From positions 62,001 through 126,000 of the forward strand of contig NZ_WESE01000004.1 of assembly GCF_009184895.1 (NCBI RefSeq): a DNA stretch of 64,000 bases, in the 5' to 3' direction. Below the pieces are notes generated by a model. It was given only the letters and a program-made list of their open reading frames with translations, was not told where the DNA came from and made no database searches. The DNA comes from Nostocoides sp. F2B08 (lineage in GTDB: Bacteria; Actinomycetota; Actinomycetes; Actinomycetales; Dermatophilaceae). This document shows positions 51,564-60,404 of the stretch, piece by piece (position 1 is the stretch's first letter; every line of letters starts with the position of its first letter). Position numbers and translations under genes: made by a program.

Positions 51564-53432
51564 CTACACGGTCGTGGACGGAGCCAGGGCCTGGTCGCCG
51601 ACCTCGTCGAGGGCCTTCGCGACGCGGCGGTGGGCGTCCCAGATCTCCTCGGGAAGGTCGTGGAACTGGTTCAGGTGCTCCTCGCGGAACCCCATCTCCG
51701 CACGCCAGCGCTCGATGTCGATGTCGAGGATGGTGTCGAGGTCCTTCTGCGGCAGCTCGAGGCCGGTCAGGTCGAGCTCCTCCTGGGTCGGGATGACGCC
51801 GACCGGGGTCGAGCGACCCGTGACCTCACCGTCGCGCAGCCGCATCAGCCAGAGCAGCGGCCGGAGGTTCTCCCGGTACCCTGGCCAGAGGAAGTGGCCC
51901 GTCTCCGGGTCGCGCTGGAACCAGTTGACGTGCGCGAAGATCGGCTGTTCCTTCGCCGCACCGACGATCTTGAACCACTGCGCCGCGTAGGCGCCTTCGG
52001 GGTAGGACATGAACGGGCGCATCGACATCGGGTCGTAGCGCAGCTTGCCCTCGACCCCCTCGGCGGCCGCGGTCGCCTCCGCGCCGAGCGTGAGGCCGTC
52101 GTAGACACCCTCGGCGAGATCGGTGATCGCCCGGATGAGCGGCTCACGGTCTCGGGTACGGCCCCCGAAGATGATCGCGTCGATCTTCACGCCGGCCGGG
52201 TCGTCGTAGTCGGCGGCCACGTTCGGCACGTTCGCCAGACTCGTCGTGAACCGGCTGTTCGGGTGCGCCCAGGGCTCGTCGCGCTCGTCCGGGAGACGCT
52301 CGGAGATGAGCTCTCCCTTCCAGTCGCGCCAACCCTCCTCGTTCGCCGGGTGGTGCTTGGTCTTGCCCTCCCACCACACTTCGTGGGTCTTCTCGTTGTA
52401 GGCCACGTTGGTGAACAGGGCGTCGGTGCCGGGCCTGATGGCCTCCAGAGCGGTCGGGTTGGTCACCTCGTTGGTGTCCTTGGCGACACCGAACACGCCG
52501 TTCTCGGGGTTCATGCCGTACAGCGCGCCGTCGGCACCGACCCACAGCCAGGCGATGTCGTCCCCGTAGAACGAGACGTGGTACCGGTCACCGAGAGCGT
52601 CCGGAGCCAGCGTCATCGCGAGGTTGGTCTTGCCCGAGGCGCTCGGGAAGCCGCCACAGATGTTCCACGTCTTCCCGGTCTCCTTGTCGGTGATCCCGAG
52701 GAGCATGAACTGCTCGGAGAGGAACTCGCCCGACGCATACCCGTCGTAGGCGGCCTGTCGCAGGCCGTGCGCGATCTTGCCGAGCAGGGCATTGCCGCCG
52801 TACGAGCTGCCGAAGTGGAGGATGGTGCGCTCGTCGGCCACGGTGACGAAGTACCGCATGTCGTCCGGAGTTCCCTGACCGAGGTTCTCCAGGTCGCCGG
52901 TCACGTGGACGGCGCGCACGAACATGTCCGGGTCGCGGAGGTTGTTGATCAGGTCGACGCCCACCCGGGCCATGCGGATCATGTGCATGACGACCGTGCG
53001 GTTGTCGGTCAGCTCCACACCGGCGGCGAACCGCTCGAGGGGGCTGCCGGGCGGCGCCATGAGGTAGGGGATGACGTACATCGTCTTGCCGGCCAGGGCA
53101 CCCTTCATGTTGCCCTCGACGATCGGCCGGATCTCGTCGGTGTGGCGCCAGTTGTTGTAGACACCCTTGTCCCGGTGGCGGCTCGTCGCGACGATCGTGC
53201 GCTCCTCGGATCGCGCCGTGTCCTTGTAGTAGCTCTGCGAGTAGTAGAGCCCGTCCCCCGCCGGCTTGATCTCGCCGGCATCCAGCCCCTCCTGGATCAG
53301 GCGCGCGTCGTCGGAGGCGTTCACCACCTCGACGCGATCGGCAGCGGTGTGCTCCGCCCAGTGCCGGACGAACTCCCGCACCGCTGGGTTGTTCAGACCC
53401 GCTTCATCGAGGACCTTGTCAACATCGACCAC
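51564..53432 (-). CDS. pckG: phosphoenolpyruvate carboxykinase (GTP)
   Basis: This 622-residue enzyme converts oxaloacetate and GTP to PEP for gluconeogenesis. Family motifs are FGSSYGGNALLGKIAHGLR, the P-loop GGFPSASGKTNLAMTLAP (residues about 270-287), the metal site FYGDDIAWLWVG, and NPENGVFGVAKDTNE. The P-loop has Ser where the family usually has a reactive Cys (FPSACGK). GTG 53432 is chosen because AAAGG lies about 9 nt upstream; the open frame further out lacks homology. It pairs functionally with the acetate-type symporter upstream. Confidence 0.93.
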   Translation of the reverse strand: MVDVDKVLDEAGLNNPAVREFVRHWAEHTAADRVEVVNASDDARLIQEGLDAGEIKPAGDGLYYSQSYYKDTARSEERTIVATSRHRDKGVYNNWRHTDEIRPIVEGNMKGALAGKTMYVIPYLMAPPGSPLERFAAGVELTDNRTVVMHMIRMARVGVDLINNLRDPDMFVRAVHVTGDLENLGQGTPDDMRYFVTVADERTILHFGSSYGGNALLGKIAHGLRQAAYDGYASGEFLSEQFMLLGITDKETGKTWNICGGFPSASGKTNLAMTLAPDALGDRYHVSFYGDDIAWLWVGADGALYGMNPENGVFGVAKDTNEVTNPTALEAIRPGTDALFTNVAYNEKTHEVWWEGKTKHHPANEEGWRDWKGELISERLPDERDEPWAHPNSRFTTSLANVPNVAADYDDPAGVKIDAIIFGGRTRDREPLIRAITDLAEGVYDGLTLGAEATAAAEGVEGKLRYDPMSMRPFMSYPEGAYAAQWFKIVGAAKEQPIFAHVNWFQRDPETGHFLWPGYRENLRPLLWLMRLRDGEVTGRSTPVGVIPTQEELDLTGLELPQKDLDTILDIDIERWRAEMGFREEHLNQFHDLPEEIWDAHRRVAKALDEVGDQALAPSTTV

Positions 53433-53623
53433 GGTCGGCGTACCTTTCTCCGTGCTGCGCAGCCGTCGTGGGGCGTTGCTCGCCACCTGTCGCGATCGGG
53501 CGCCGTGCCCCCCATTCCACCAGAGATGGCCCACGGGGAGCACATCCGGACCGGCCAGTGTGAGGGATCCCTCGTCCGCGGCCACGGGACCCGAAAACAT
53601 GCTGGTGACCTGACCAAACACGG

Positions 53624-53659
53624 GCGGCGCCCCGGATCCGACCGGACCCGGGGCGCCGC
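53624..53659 (-). terminator. perfect 12-bp hairpin after the symporter gene
   Basis: GCGGCGCCCCGG (53624-53635) pairs perfectly with CCGGGGCGCCGC (53648-53659). It lies 16 nt after the symporter stop on the minus strand. The remaining 53433-53623 interval probably holds the pckG promoter; no gene is seen in it. Confidence 0.8.
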
Positions 53660-53675
53660 TTGGGGCAGTACCGTT

Positions 53676-55424
53676 CTAGGGCCGGTCGTGCCGGTCCTCG
53701 CCGTGCAGCTCGGCCTCCGAGAGCGTGCCTTCGGCGTGTGCGACGACGAGCTCGGAGCGCCCTGGGTAGCGGACGTCCTCGATCACCTTCTGCATCAGCG
53801 GCGTCGGCTTCGGCGTGAACTGCGAGACGACGAAGATCGTCAGCAGGTTGAGGATCATGCCGATCGTTCCCACACCCGTCGGGGGGATCCCGAGGATCGG
53901 GTCGTTGCCGAAGAAGGTCGGCAACGTCCACAGCTGGTACAGGAGCGTGAAGCTCAGACCCACGGCCATTCCGGCTGCGGCGCCGATCGCGGTGGCCTTC
54001 TTCCAGAAGATCCCGAGGAACAGGATCGGGAAGAAGCTCGCGGCCGCCAAGCCGAACGCGAGGGCGACGACCTCCGCGACGAATCCGGGCGGGTTGATGC
54101 CGAGGTAGCCGGCGATGAAGATCGCGCCGCCCATGGCGATGCGGCCGACGAGCAGCTGGCGCGCCTCCGAGGCGGCGGGGTTGATCCTCTTGTAGTAGAT
54201 GTCGTTGGCCACCGAGCTCGAGATGACGAGCAGGAGACCGGACGCGGTCGACAGAGCCGCGGCCAGACCACCCGCGGCGACGAGGCCCACGATCGGCGCG
54301 GGCAGGCCGGCGATCTCCGGTGCGGCGAGGACGACGATGTCGTTGTTGACGAAGACCTCCGACGTCACACCGACGTCGGCCGCCGTCGCGGCGAAGCCAC
54401 CGGCGAGGTCGATCACCGAGTTGCCGTTCGAGTCCGACACCGTGATCAGACCCACGTCGACCCACGTGTTGAACCATCCGGGGGTCTCGTCGACCGGCGT
54501 TCCGTTGATCTGGTCGATGAAGTTGAACTTGCTCATGGCGCCGATGGCAGGAGCCATCGTGTAGAGGAGCGAGATGAAGAAGAGGGCCCACAGTGCCGAG
54601 TAGCGGGCGGCTCGCACGCTCTTGGCGGTGTAGAAACGGACGATCACGTGTGGAAGGCCCGCCGTCCCGAACATCAGGGCAGCGGTGATGAGCACCATGT
54701 TGATCATCGACGTCCGGGTGAACGCCTCGGTGTACGCATCGATCCCGAGGTCCTGCTGCAGGCCGTTGAGCTGCTGGAGGATCTCGCCGAAGCTGAGGTA
54801 GGGAACCGGGTTGCCGGTCAGGTTGGCGGAGATCGCGACGACCGGGATGATGTAGGCGATGATCAGCACCGTGTACTGCGCCACCTGCGTCCAGGTGATG
54901 CCCTTCATCCCGCCGAGCACGGCGTAGAAGAAGACGATGACCATGCCGATGACCACACCGAGGGTGCGGTCGACGCCGAGGAAGCGCTGGAAGACCACCC
55001 CGACACCGCCCATCTGGCCGGCGACGTAGACGAACGAGATGACGAGGGCACAGACCACGGCGATCAGGCGGGCGGTCTCGTTGTACCGGTCACCGACGAA
55101 GTCGGGGACGGTGTACTTGCCGAACTTGCGCAGGTAGGGAGCGAGCAGGAGCGCGAGAAGCACATACCCGCCGGTCCATCCCATGAGGAAGACCGACCCG
55201 CCGTAGCCGTTCTGTGAGAAGGCGATGATGCCGGCCATCGAGATGAACGACGCCGCGCTCATCCAGTCGGCGGCGACCGCCGCCCCGTTCGCCGGCGCCG
55301 GGATACCACCGCCGGCGACATAGAAGCCCTTGGTGTCGGAGACGCGGCTCCGGTAGGCGATCCAGATGTAGAGGGAGAAGGTGATCGCGACGAAGATCGC
55401 GGTCCACAGCTGAGTCTCGCTCAT
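53676..55424 (-). CDS. solute:sodium symporter large subunit (acetate-permease-like)
   Basis: This 582-residue protein has about 13 membrane helices and matches the SSS family, subgroup found with DUF4212 small subunits: FYVAGGGIPAPANGAAVAADWMSAASFISMAG, YTVPDFVGDRYNETARLIAV, GMKGITWTQVAQYTVLI and GLPHVIVRFYTAKSVRAAR. Ser/Thr residues for sodium binding are in the AAALSTASGLLLVISSSVAND segment. Related proteins carry acetate or other monocarboxylates. ATG 55424 overlaps the DUF4212 stop. The genomic link to PEPCK supports a C2-acid substrate, without proving it. Confidence 0.9.
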   Translation of the reverse strand: MSETQLWTAIFVAITFSLYIWIAYRSRVSDTKGFYVAGGGIPAPANGAAVAADWMSAASFISMAGIIAFSQNGYGGSVFLMGWTGGYVLLALLLAPYLRKFGKYTVPDFVGDRYNETARLIAVVCALVISFVYVAGQMGGVGVVFQRFLGVDRTLGVVIGMVIVFFYAVLGGMKGITWTQVAQYTVLIIAYIIPVVAISANLTGNPVPYLSFGEILQQLNGLQQDLGIDAYTEAFTRTSMINMVLITAALMFGTAGLPHVIVRFYTAKSVRAARYSALWALFFISLLYTMAPAIGAMSKFNFIDQINGTPVDETPGWFNTWVDVGLITVSDSNGNSVIDLAGGFAATAADVGVTSEVFVNNDIVVLAAPEIAGLPAPIVGLVAAGGLAAALSTASGLLLVISSSVANDIYYKRINPAASEARQLLVGRIAMGGAIFIAGYLGINPPGFVAEVVALAFGLAAASFFPILFLGIFWKKATAIGAAAGMAVGLSFTLLYQLWTLPTFFGNDPILGIPPTGVGTIGMILNLLTIFVVSQFTPKPTPLMQKVIEDVRYPGRSELVVAHAEGTLSEAELHGEDRHDRP

Positions 55425-55699
55425 GAGTGGTGCACCTCCTGCTCGTACTCGGTGATGCCGTACCTGGCATCCAGCCGGTCCATCATCTTCACGTAGACGA
55501 AGATGAGCAGGACGAACACGACGATCGAGCCCTGCTGGGCGAACCAGAACCCGAGCGGCACTCCGAGGAAGGAGACCGAGTTGAGCTGCTCGACGAAGAC
55601 GATCCCGGCACCGAAGGACACGAGGGCCCAGATGGTGAGCAGGATCGCCATGAGTTTCAGATTTTCTCGCCAGTAGGCCTGGCGTTGCTGAGCATCCAT
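55421..55699 (-). CDS. DUF4212 small subunit of the sodium symporter
   Basis: This 92-residue membrane protein has two helices and the family start MDAQQRQAYWRENLKLMAILLTIWALVSFGAGIVFVEQLNS, then FWFAQQGSIVVFVLLIFVYVKMMDRLDARYG. It occurs as the small partner of VC_2705-type symporters. It overlaps the large subunit by ATGA (55421-55424), so the two are made together. ATG 55699 is fixed by the conserved start. Confidence 0.92.
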   Translation of the reverse strand: MDAQQRQAYWRENLKLMAILLTIWALVSFGAGIVFVEQLNSVSFLGVPLGFWFAQQGSIVVFVLLIFVYVKMMDRLDARYGITEYEQEVHHS

Positions 55700-55973
55700 A
55701 GTGCGTCCTCGTTGACGTAGTGGTGGCACCAGCCCGTGCGCGACTAGCAGGGTGAACGTAGCCGCCACACGGCACCGCACTCACTACCCCTCGCCGTCGC
55801 CTGCGGCCGGTGGGAGGGCGCGCGCGCCGAGCGGTCTGCGCGTCGCGGTGAACGGCACCGCGAGCGGTCGGTCCGACGAGGGCCGACCGTCGGGCGCCCG
55901 AAAGCCCGCGCTGCGCAGTCTCCGTCGGCCCGGCACCTGTCGCGGTGGCCGATGGCGCCCTAGGGTGGCTGAC

Positions 55974-56411
55974 ATGCCAGCAGTTCCCCGCCGCCGCATG
56001 CACCCTGGCCGCAAACGCATGCTCTGGGCGTCCATCGCTCTCTTCCTCGGCGCCTTCCTGCCCTGGATGTACACCCCTCTGGGCACCGTGTCCGCCATCG
56101 GAGCGCTGAGCGATCTCATGCTGGACGGCCAGCCCGGCGCGTGGATCCTCTACGCGTCGTTCGCCGCCCTCGCCGCAGGCGTGGCCCCGTGGCGGTTGTT
56201 CTCCGTGGTCAACGGCTTCATCGTCGCAGTCGTCGCCGTCGGCCTGCCGGTGTACCACCTCCTTCGGATGTGGAGCCAGGTCGGGTTCGCCGGCTGGATG
56301 CCCGGCCCGGGGGTCGTCCTCTCCATCGCCGGCGGGGTCCTCTGCGCGATCGGTGCGCGCGAGCTCCTGACCCTCACCGCGGAGCCCGCAGAAGCCGCCG
56401 TCAGAGCCTAG
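55974..56411 (+). CDS. four-helix membrane protein of unknown function
   Basis: This 145-residue protein has a basic N-terminus (MPAVPRRRMHPGRKRM) and about four membrane segments: WASIALFLGAFLPWMYTPLG, ILYASFAALAAGVAP, FSVVNGFIVAVVAVGLPVYHLL and VVLSIAGGVLCAIGA. Small proteins of this layout are common in actinobacteria but I cannot name a function. It is convergent with the methyltransferase 7 bp away. The interval 55700-55973 contains no clear gene. Confidence 0.7.
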   Translation: MPAVPRRRMHPGRKRMLWASIALFLGAFLPWMYTPLGTVSAIGALSDLMLDGQPGAWILYASFAALAAGVAPWRLFSVVNGFIVAVVAVGLPVYHLLRMWSQVGFAGWMPGPGVVLSIAGGVLCAIGARELLTLTAEPAEAAVRA

Positions 56412-56417
56412 GAACCG

Positions 56418-57209
56418 CTAGCCGCCATCGACGCCGGACGCCGCCAGGCGCTCGGCGACGACTGCGAACTTGCGCATCCGTCCCGCACCCAGCCACTCCG
56501 CCCAGAGCCGGTGTGAGTCGACCAGGCCCGCCACCGCGTCCCGGTCGGGACCGGGCGGCACGGTCGCGAGCAGGGTCGCGTAGGACGCAGCCAGGGCGCG
56601 GGCCGTGTCGGCGTGGCTCCGAGTCCAGTCCTCTGTCCAGACCGTCCTCAGGCCCAGCTCCTCGAGCGCCGAACCGAGATCGTGGAGAGTCACCGGCCAC
56701 ACGGTCTCCGATGCCGGCATGCGCTCCCGCTCGAGCCCATTCAGAGGGGGGCCCTCCTCGACGGTGAACACGAACCGCCCGCCCCCGTGGAGCGCCGAGG
56801 CGATCGCCTGCAGGAGGACGTCCTTGGCTCGGAAGGCCAGCATCGTCTCGAGGAGGACGACGACGTCGAACCGTCCCGCCGGAAGCGGTGGCACCCGGGC
56901 CACCTCGAAGTCGGCTCTGAGCCCCGCTGAGGCCGCGCCCTCCCTGGCGAGGGCGATGGAGTCGGCGTCCGCGTCCACGCCGAGGTATTGGCACTCGTAG
57001 TCGCCGACGAGCAGGAGTCCGGGCCCGGCGACTCCGCAGCACAGGTCCACGACGCGGGTGCCGGCGACGATGCCTCCGTGGTGGGCCAGCGTGCGGATCT
57101 GGCGAGCCGTCACGAAGCTCTCCTGTCCGACGAACTCGCCGGGCGGAAAGGCGACCCGACGGGCCTCCCGCAGGGCCTCACCCAGCGGAGCCGTCCCAGC
57201 GGTCGTCAC
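56418..57209 (-). CDS. SAM-dependent methyltransferase, end of the envelope/pterin-type cluster
   Basis: This 263-residue class I methyltransferase has motif I VVDLCCGVAGPGLLLV (residues about 56-71), motif II YLGVDADADSIALARE, post-II FEVARVPPLPAGRFDVVVLLETMLAF, and VFTVEEGPPLNGLE. The acceptor is unknown; the fold resembles sarcosine/glycine-type or lipid methyltransferases. GTG 57209 overlaps the upstream fusion-gene stop by 4 nt, so it is the last gene of the run that starts beyond the right edge of the window. Confidence 0.88.
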   Translation of the reverse strand: MTTAGTAPLGEALREARRVAFPPGEFVGQESFVTARQIRTLAHHGGIVAGTRVVDLCCGVAGPGLLLVGDYECQYLGVDADADSIALAREGAASAGLRADFEVARVPPLPAGRFDVVVLLETMLAFRAKDVLLQAIASALHGGGRFVFTVEEGPPLNGLERERMPASETVWPVTLHDLGSALEELGLRTVWTEDWTRSHADTARALAASYATLLATVPPGPDRDAVAGLVDSHRLWAEWLGAGRMRKFAVVAERLAASGVDGG

Positions 57210-59689
57210 CGTCCGCCCTCCGGTTCGGAGTAGGTCGTCAGGAACCGGTCCCGGAACTCGTCCATAGACAAGACCGGCGCGTCGCCCGACGGACGGAGTC
57301 CCGCCTCCCAACTCCAGCCGTCGATGCGCTCCAGCACCGCCGGGTCGTCGGCGATGACGGTCACCGGCACATCCCGGTTGCCACCGAAGCCGCTGACGAT
57401 CGTGCCGGGCTGATGGTCACCCACGAGCAGGACGACCATCCCGTCCCCCTCGTCTCGGATGAAGTCGAGAACGGTCCGCAGGGAGTACTGCAACGCAGAC
57501 CGGTATGCGTCCGGCACCTGGTCGCGGTCGCTCCACAGGTCGGCGGCCGACGTGGCCTCGGCGCGAATCGACTCGAAGACGGATCCGTCGCCGAGGTCGG
57601 AGGGATCGACGGCGGTGGGCAGCGGGGCCCACGGTCCGTGGCTGGAGGTCAGGGCGACATGGGCCATCACGGGCGGCCGGGTCGGGTCGGTCAGCTCCTG
57701 GCGCATGAACGAGGTGAGAGCGAACTGGTCGGGCATCCCCGAGAAGCCGAAGCTCGGGCCCGCGTAACCGAGGTTCGTGCGGTCGTAGACGGTGTCCACG
57801 TCGTAGAACCGCTGGCCCTCGGGCCATGGCTCCCGGTTCGAGGGCAGCACGGCCACGGTTCGCCACCCGTTCCGGGCGAAGATAGACGTGATCGTGCTGC
57901 GTGAGCTCGAGAGCACCCGCTCGTAGCGCTGCTGGTCGTCGACCCAGAGCCCGGACATGAGCGACGCGTGGGCGAGCCAGCTGCTCCCTCCGAACGTGGG
58001 CGAGGTCAGGTAGGCGCTCCTGGCGCGATATCCGTCGGCAGCCAGCTCCTCGGTGCCGGCGTCGAGCAGCGCACGCACCGGCGCCATGTCGGGTCCCTCG
58101 AGCGCGGCCCGGCCGTAGCTCTCGACGAAGACGACGACGACGTCCTTGCCTTGGAGAGCCGACAGCTCGCCGCTCGCCGGCTGCCGGAAGGCGTCGTCCG
58201 CGATGGCACGTTCGAACCGTCGCTGGTCGCGGATGGCATCCACCGTGGCCGTGACCTTGTCGACCGCGAACCGGCCTCCGTCGACCGAGGCGACCGAGCC
58301 GCCACCCGGTTCCAGGCGGATCCCCGTAGCGGCGAGGACGACCCACGCCACCGCCAGTGCGAGCACGACACCGGCACCGGCACGAGGGCGTCGGGTGAGC
58401 ACGCGGACGAGGCGCGCAGCGGCCAGAGGGACACCGACGAGCGCGACCACGGCCACCAGGCCCGCGCCCAGCAGCGCACCTCGGGCCGCCCATGGACCGG
58501 CCGACTCCCGGACGAAGTCCAGACCGGACCCCAGCAACGCGAGGTCGGTGACCACGGTGAAGGGCCGGTCCAGCACGGCGAAGGCGCCGATGTCGAGGAC
58601 CTTGAGGACGGCGATCAGGCCGAGGAGGGCGCCGGCGACCCCGGAGAACAGCCGAGCAGACCGCGCGGAGCGCGATGCCAGCACGAGCACCAGACCGGCC
58701 ACCACCAGGGCCTCGACGGGCAGCCGGGCGAAGGCGAGCGGGGTGATGCGATCCGGTCGGGTCGGCGCCAGCAGCGCGAACCACACGACGACAGCGGCAA
58801 GGACGGCGAGGCCAGTCCCGACGACTCGCGCGAAAGCCGTGGTGCGTCGCGGCGTCTGCGCGGCCGAGTCGACCTCCTCGGCTCGTCTCCGCCACAGCCA
58901 CACGACGTCGCGACCGAAGGACTCGGCCAGCAGTGCGAGCGCGGCGAGCACGACGGCGCTCCTGGTCCACGGAGGGAGAAGGTCGATGAGAGCGATGACG
59001 AGCCCGACACCGACAGCAGCCGTGACGATCTTGCGCCAGTAGCGGTACGGGAGGGGACGCCGCATCCACGGCAGCAGGATCCCGGCCAGCGCGAAGACGT
59101 ATCTCGCGAGCCCTGCGACGACGACCCACCACCCGAGGACGGAACCGACCGCCACGCTGAGCACGAGGATGAGGAAGGCGTCGACCTCGCCGTCGAGTCG
59201 AGCGCCCAGGGTCGTCGCCGTCCCGGTCCGCCTCGCGAGCCATCCGTCGACGGCGTCGAGGCCGAGGGCGGGGATGGCCAGGACCAGGATCGCGGGGGTC
59301 ACGGGGTGGCCGGCGATGAGCTCGGCCGTCAGGGCCGCCACGCCGCAGGCCAGGACGGCTCGGCCCACGGTGACGCCGTCCGCGGGCCCGAGCCCGGAGC
59401 TACCGGCCCTGGACGCGGCTCGGGCGAGACCGACGCTCAACGCGACCCCGCATACCGATCCGATGACGAGCGCGACCGGGGCCAGGCCCACGAGGCGGGA
59501 GAGTGCGGCGAGGAGGACGGTGAGGGAGACGAGCCCGAGCGTGATCGTGAGCGCGACCGGCATCCGCCGCCGAGGGACCCGCCGGCCGGTGCGCACCTCG
59601 GCGACCCGGCCGGCGTCGACGGACTCCTGTGCCGTCACGTCGGCCGACACGTCATCAGCTCCCTGGTCTCTCGATTCACGTCCAGCCAT
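57206..59689 (-). CDS. fused CDP-alcohol phosphotransferase and alkaline-phosphatase-superfamily membrane enzyme
   Basis: This 827-residue protein joins two enzymes. Residues about 100-270 are a CDP-alcohol phosphatidyltransferase with a complete active site: Asp145, Asp148-Gly149, Ala152-Arg153, Gly162, Asp166 and Asp170. Residues about 290-480 add several membrane helices. The C-terminal part (from about 515) is a sulfatase/phosphoglycerol-transferase-type domain outside the membrane, with metal-site residues in VFVESYG, the nucleophile region TFGGSSWLAHASLMSG, His of SSHGPW and Asp-His of VGDHQPG. Together they suggest making and transferring a lipid-linked phospho-alcohol to an extracellular acceptor. 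ATG 59689 overlaps the reductase stop by 14 nt. Confidence 0.85.
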   Translation of the reverse strand: MAGRESRDQGADDVSADVTAQESVDAGRVAEVRTGRRVPRRRMPVALTITLGLVSLTVLLAALSRLVGLAPVALVIGSVCGVALSVGLARAASRAGSSGLGPADGVTVGRAVLACGVAALTAELIAGHPVTPAILVLAIPALGLDAVDGWLARRTGTATTLGARLDGEVDAFLILVLSVAVGSVLGWWVVVAGLARYVFALAGILLPWMRRPLPYRYWRKIVTAAVGVGLVIALIDLLPPWTRSAVVLAALALLAESFGRDVVWLWRRRAEEVDSAAQTPRRTTAFARVVGTGLAVLAAVVVWFALLAPTRPDRITPLAFARLPVEALVVAGLVLVLASRSARSARLFSGVAGALLGLIAVLKVLDIGAFAVLDRPFTVVTDLALLGSGLDFVRESAGPWAARGALLGAGLVAVVALVGVPLAAARLVRVLTRRPRAGAGVVLALAVAWVVLAATGIRLEPGGGSVASVDGGRFAVDKVTATVDAIRDQRRFERAIADDAFRQPASGELSALQGKDVVVVFVESYGRAALEGPDMAPVRALLDAGTEELAADGYRARSAYLTSPTFGGSSWLAHASLMSGLWVDDQQRYERVLSSSRSTITSIFARNGWRTVAVLPSNREPWPEGQRFYDVDTVYDRTNLGYAGPSFGFSGMPDQFALTSFMRQELTDPTRPPVMAHVALTSSHGPWAPLPTAVDPSDLGDGSVFESIRAEATSAADLWSDRDQVPDAYRSALQYSLRTVLDFIRDEGDGMVVLLVGDHQPGTIVSGFGGNRDVPVTVIADDPAVLERIDGWSWEAGLRPSGDAPVLSMDEFRDRFLTTYSEPEGGR

Positions 59690-60404
59690 CTCCCGCCGTC
59701 TCGGTGTCGAACCGGTCGGAGAGCGCGTAGCGCAGCAGCACCACGTCACCGAGGCGGCAGACGTCCGCCAGGCGGGCGCGTCGGTCACGGTTCCATGGGA
59801 AGTCCCCGTCACCGACCACGCGCGGAGCGCGCGAGTCGCCGACGAAGAAGGGGGCGATGACGACCTGGAGCTCGTCGGCGAGACCTCCCGTGAGGAACTG
59901 GGTGTGCACGGCCTGCCCACCCTCGACGAGGAGCCGCCGCACCCCCCGGGCGGCGAGGTCGGCGCTGACCGTGGTCATGCTCGGAGCCGATCCGGCGTCG
60001 ACGACGGTCGCCACCTCGCCCAGTTCGCGGCGGAGCCGGCCCGCGGAGGCGGAGGCGCAGTACACGAGCTTCTCGGCGTCTCCCGAGGCGAAGAATGCCG
60101 CGGTCGGGTCCAGCGAGGAGTGCCGGGTGACCGTCACCTTGTGCGGTGACGCCGGACGGCCCTCGGCGACCCTCTGGGCTCGCCGTGCCTCGCCTCGCAC
60201 GACGAGACGCGGGTTGTCCGTGCGGACCGTGACGGCACCGACGAGAATGGCGTCGCAGCTGGCGCGGACGGCGTCGACCCGGTCCAGGTCCTGGGCGTTG
60301 GACAGGACCAACCGCCTCTTCGTGCGGTCGTCGAGGTATCCGTCGAGCGACATGGCGCAGCTCAGCACCGTGTAGGGCAGGTCAGCGTCGGGCAGGTCAG
60401 GCAC
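59676..60404 (-). CDS. RibD C-terminal-type reductase (dihydrofolate-reductase fold)
   Basis: This 242-residue protein belongs to the RibD_C/pyrimidine-reductase family: LSCAMSLDGYLDD at the N-terminus, DAILVGAVTVRTDNPRLVVRG (substrate/NADPH site), VVDAGSAPSMTTV, and RRLLVEGGQAVHTQFL. RibD reduces the ribose of a GTP-derived pyrimidine to ribityl in flavin synthesis. Here it has no deaminase half and no rib neighbours, so it likely acts in a side pathway. Its start overlaps the flippase stop by 8 nt. Confidence 0.9.
   Translation of the reverse strand: MPDLPDADLPYTVLSCAMSLDGYLDDRTKRRLVLSNAQDLDRVDAVRASCDAILVGAVTVRTDNPRLVVRGEARRAQRVAEGRPASPHKVTVTRHSSLDPTAAFFASGDAEKLVYCASASAGRLRRELGEVATVVDAGSAPSMTTVSADLAARGVRRLLVEGGQAVHTQFLTGGLADELQVVIAPFFVGDSRAPRVVGDGDFPWNRDRRARLADVCRLGDVVLLRYALSDRFDTETAGDGWT

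Noticed and set aside
51501-55217. Long open plus-strand frame of about 1200 codons opposite pckG and the symporter
   Set aside because: It is Arg/Glu/Asp/Val-rich with no domain, and runs across two genes whose motifs are clear on the other strand.
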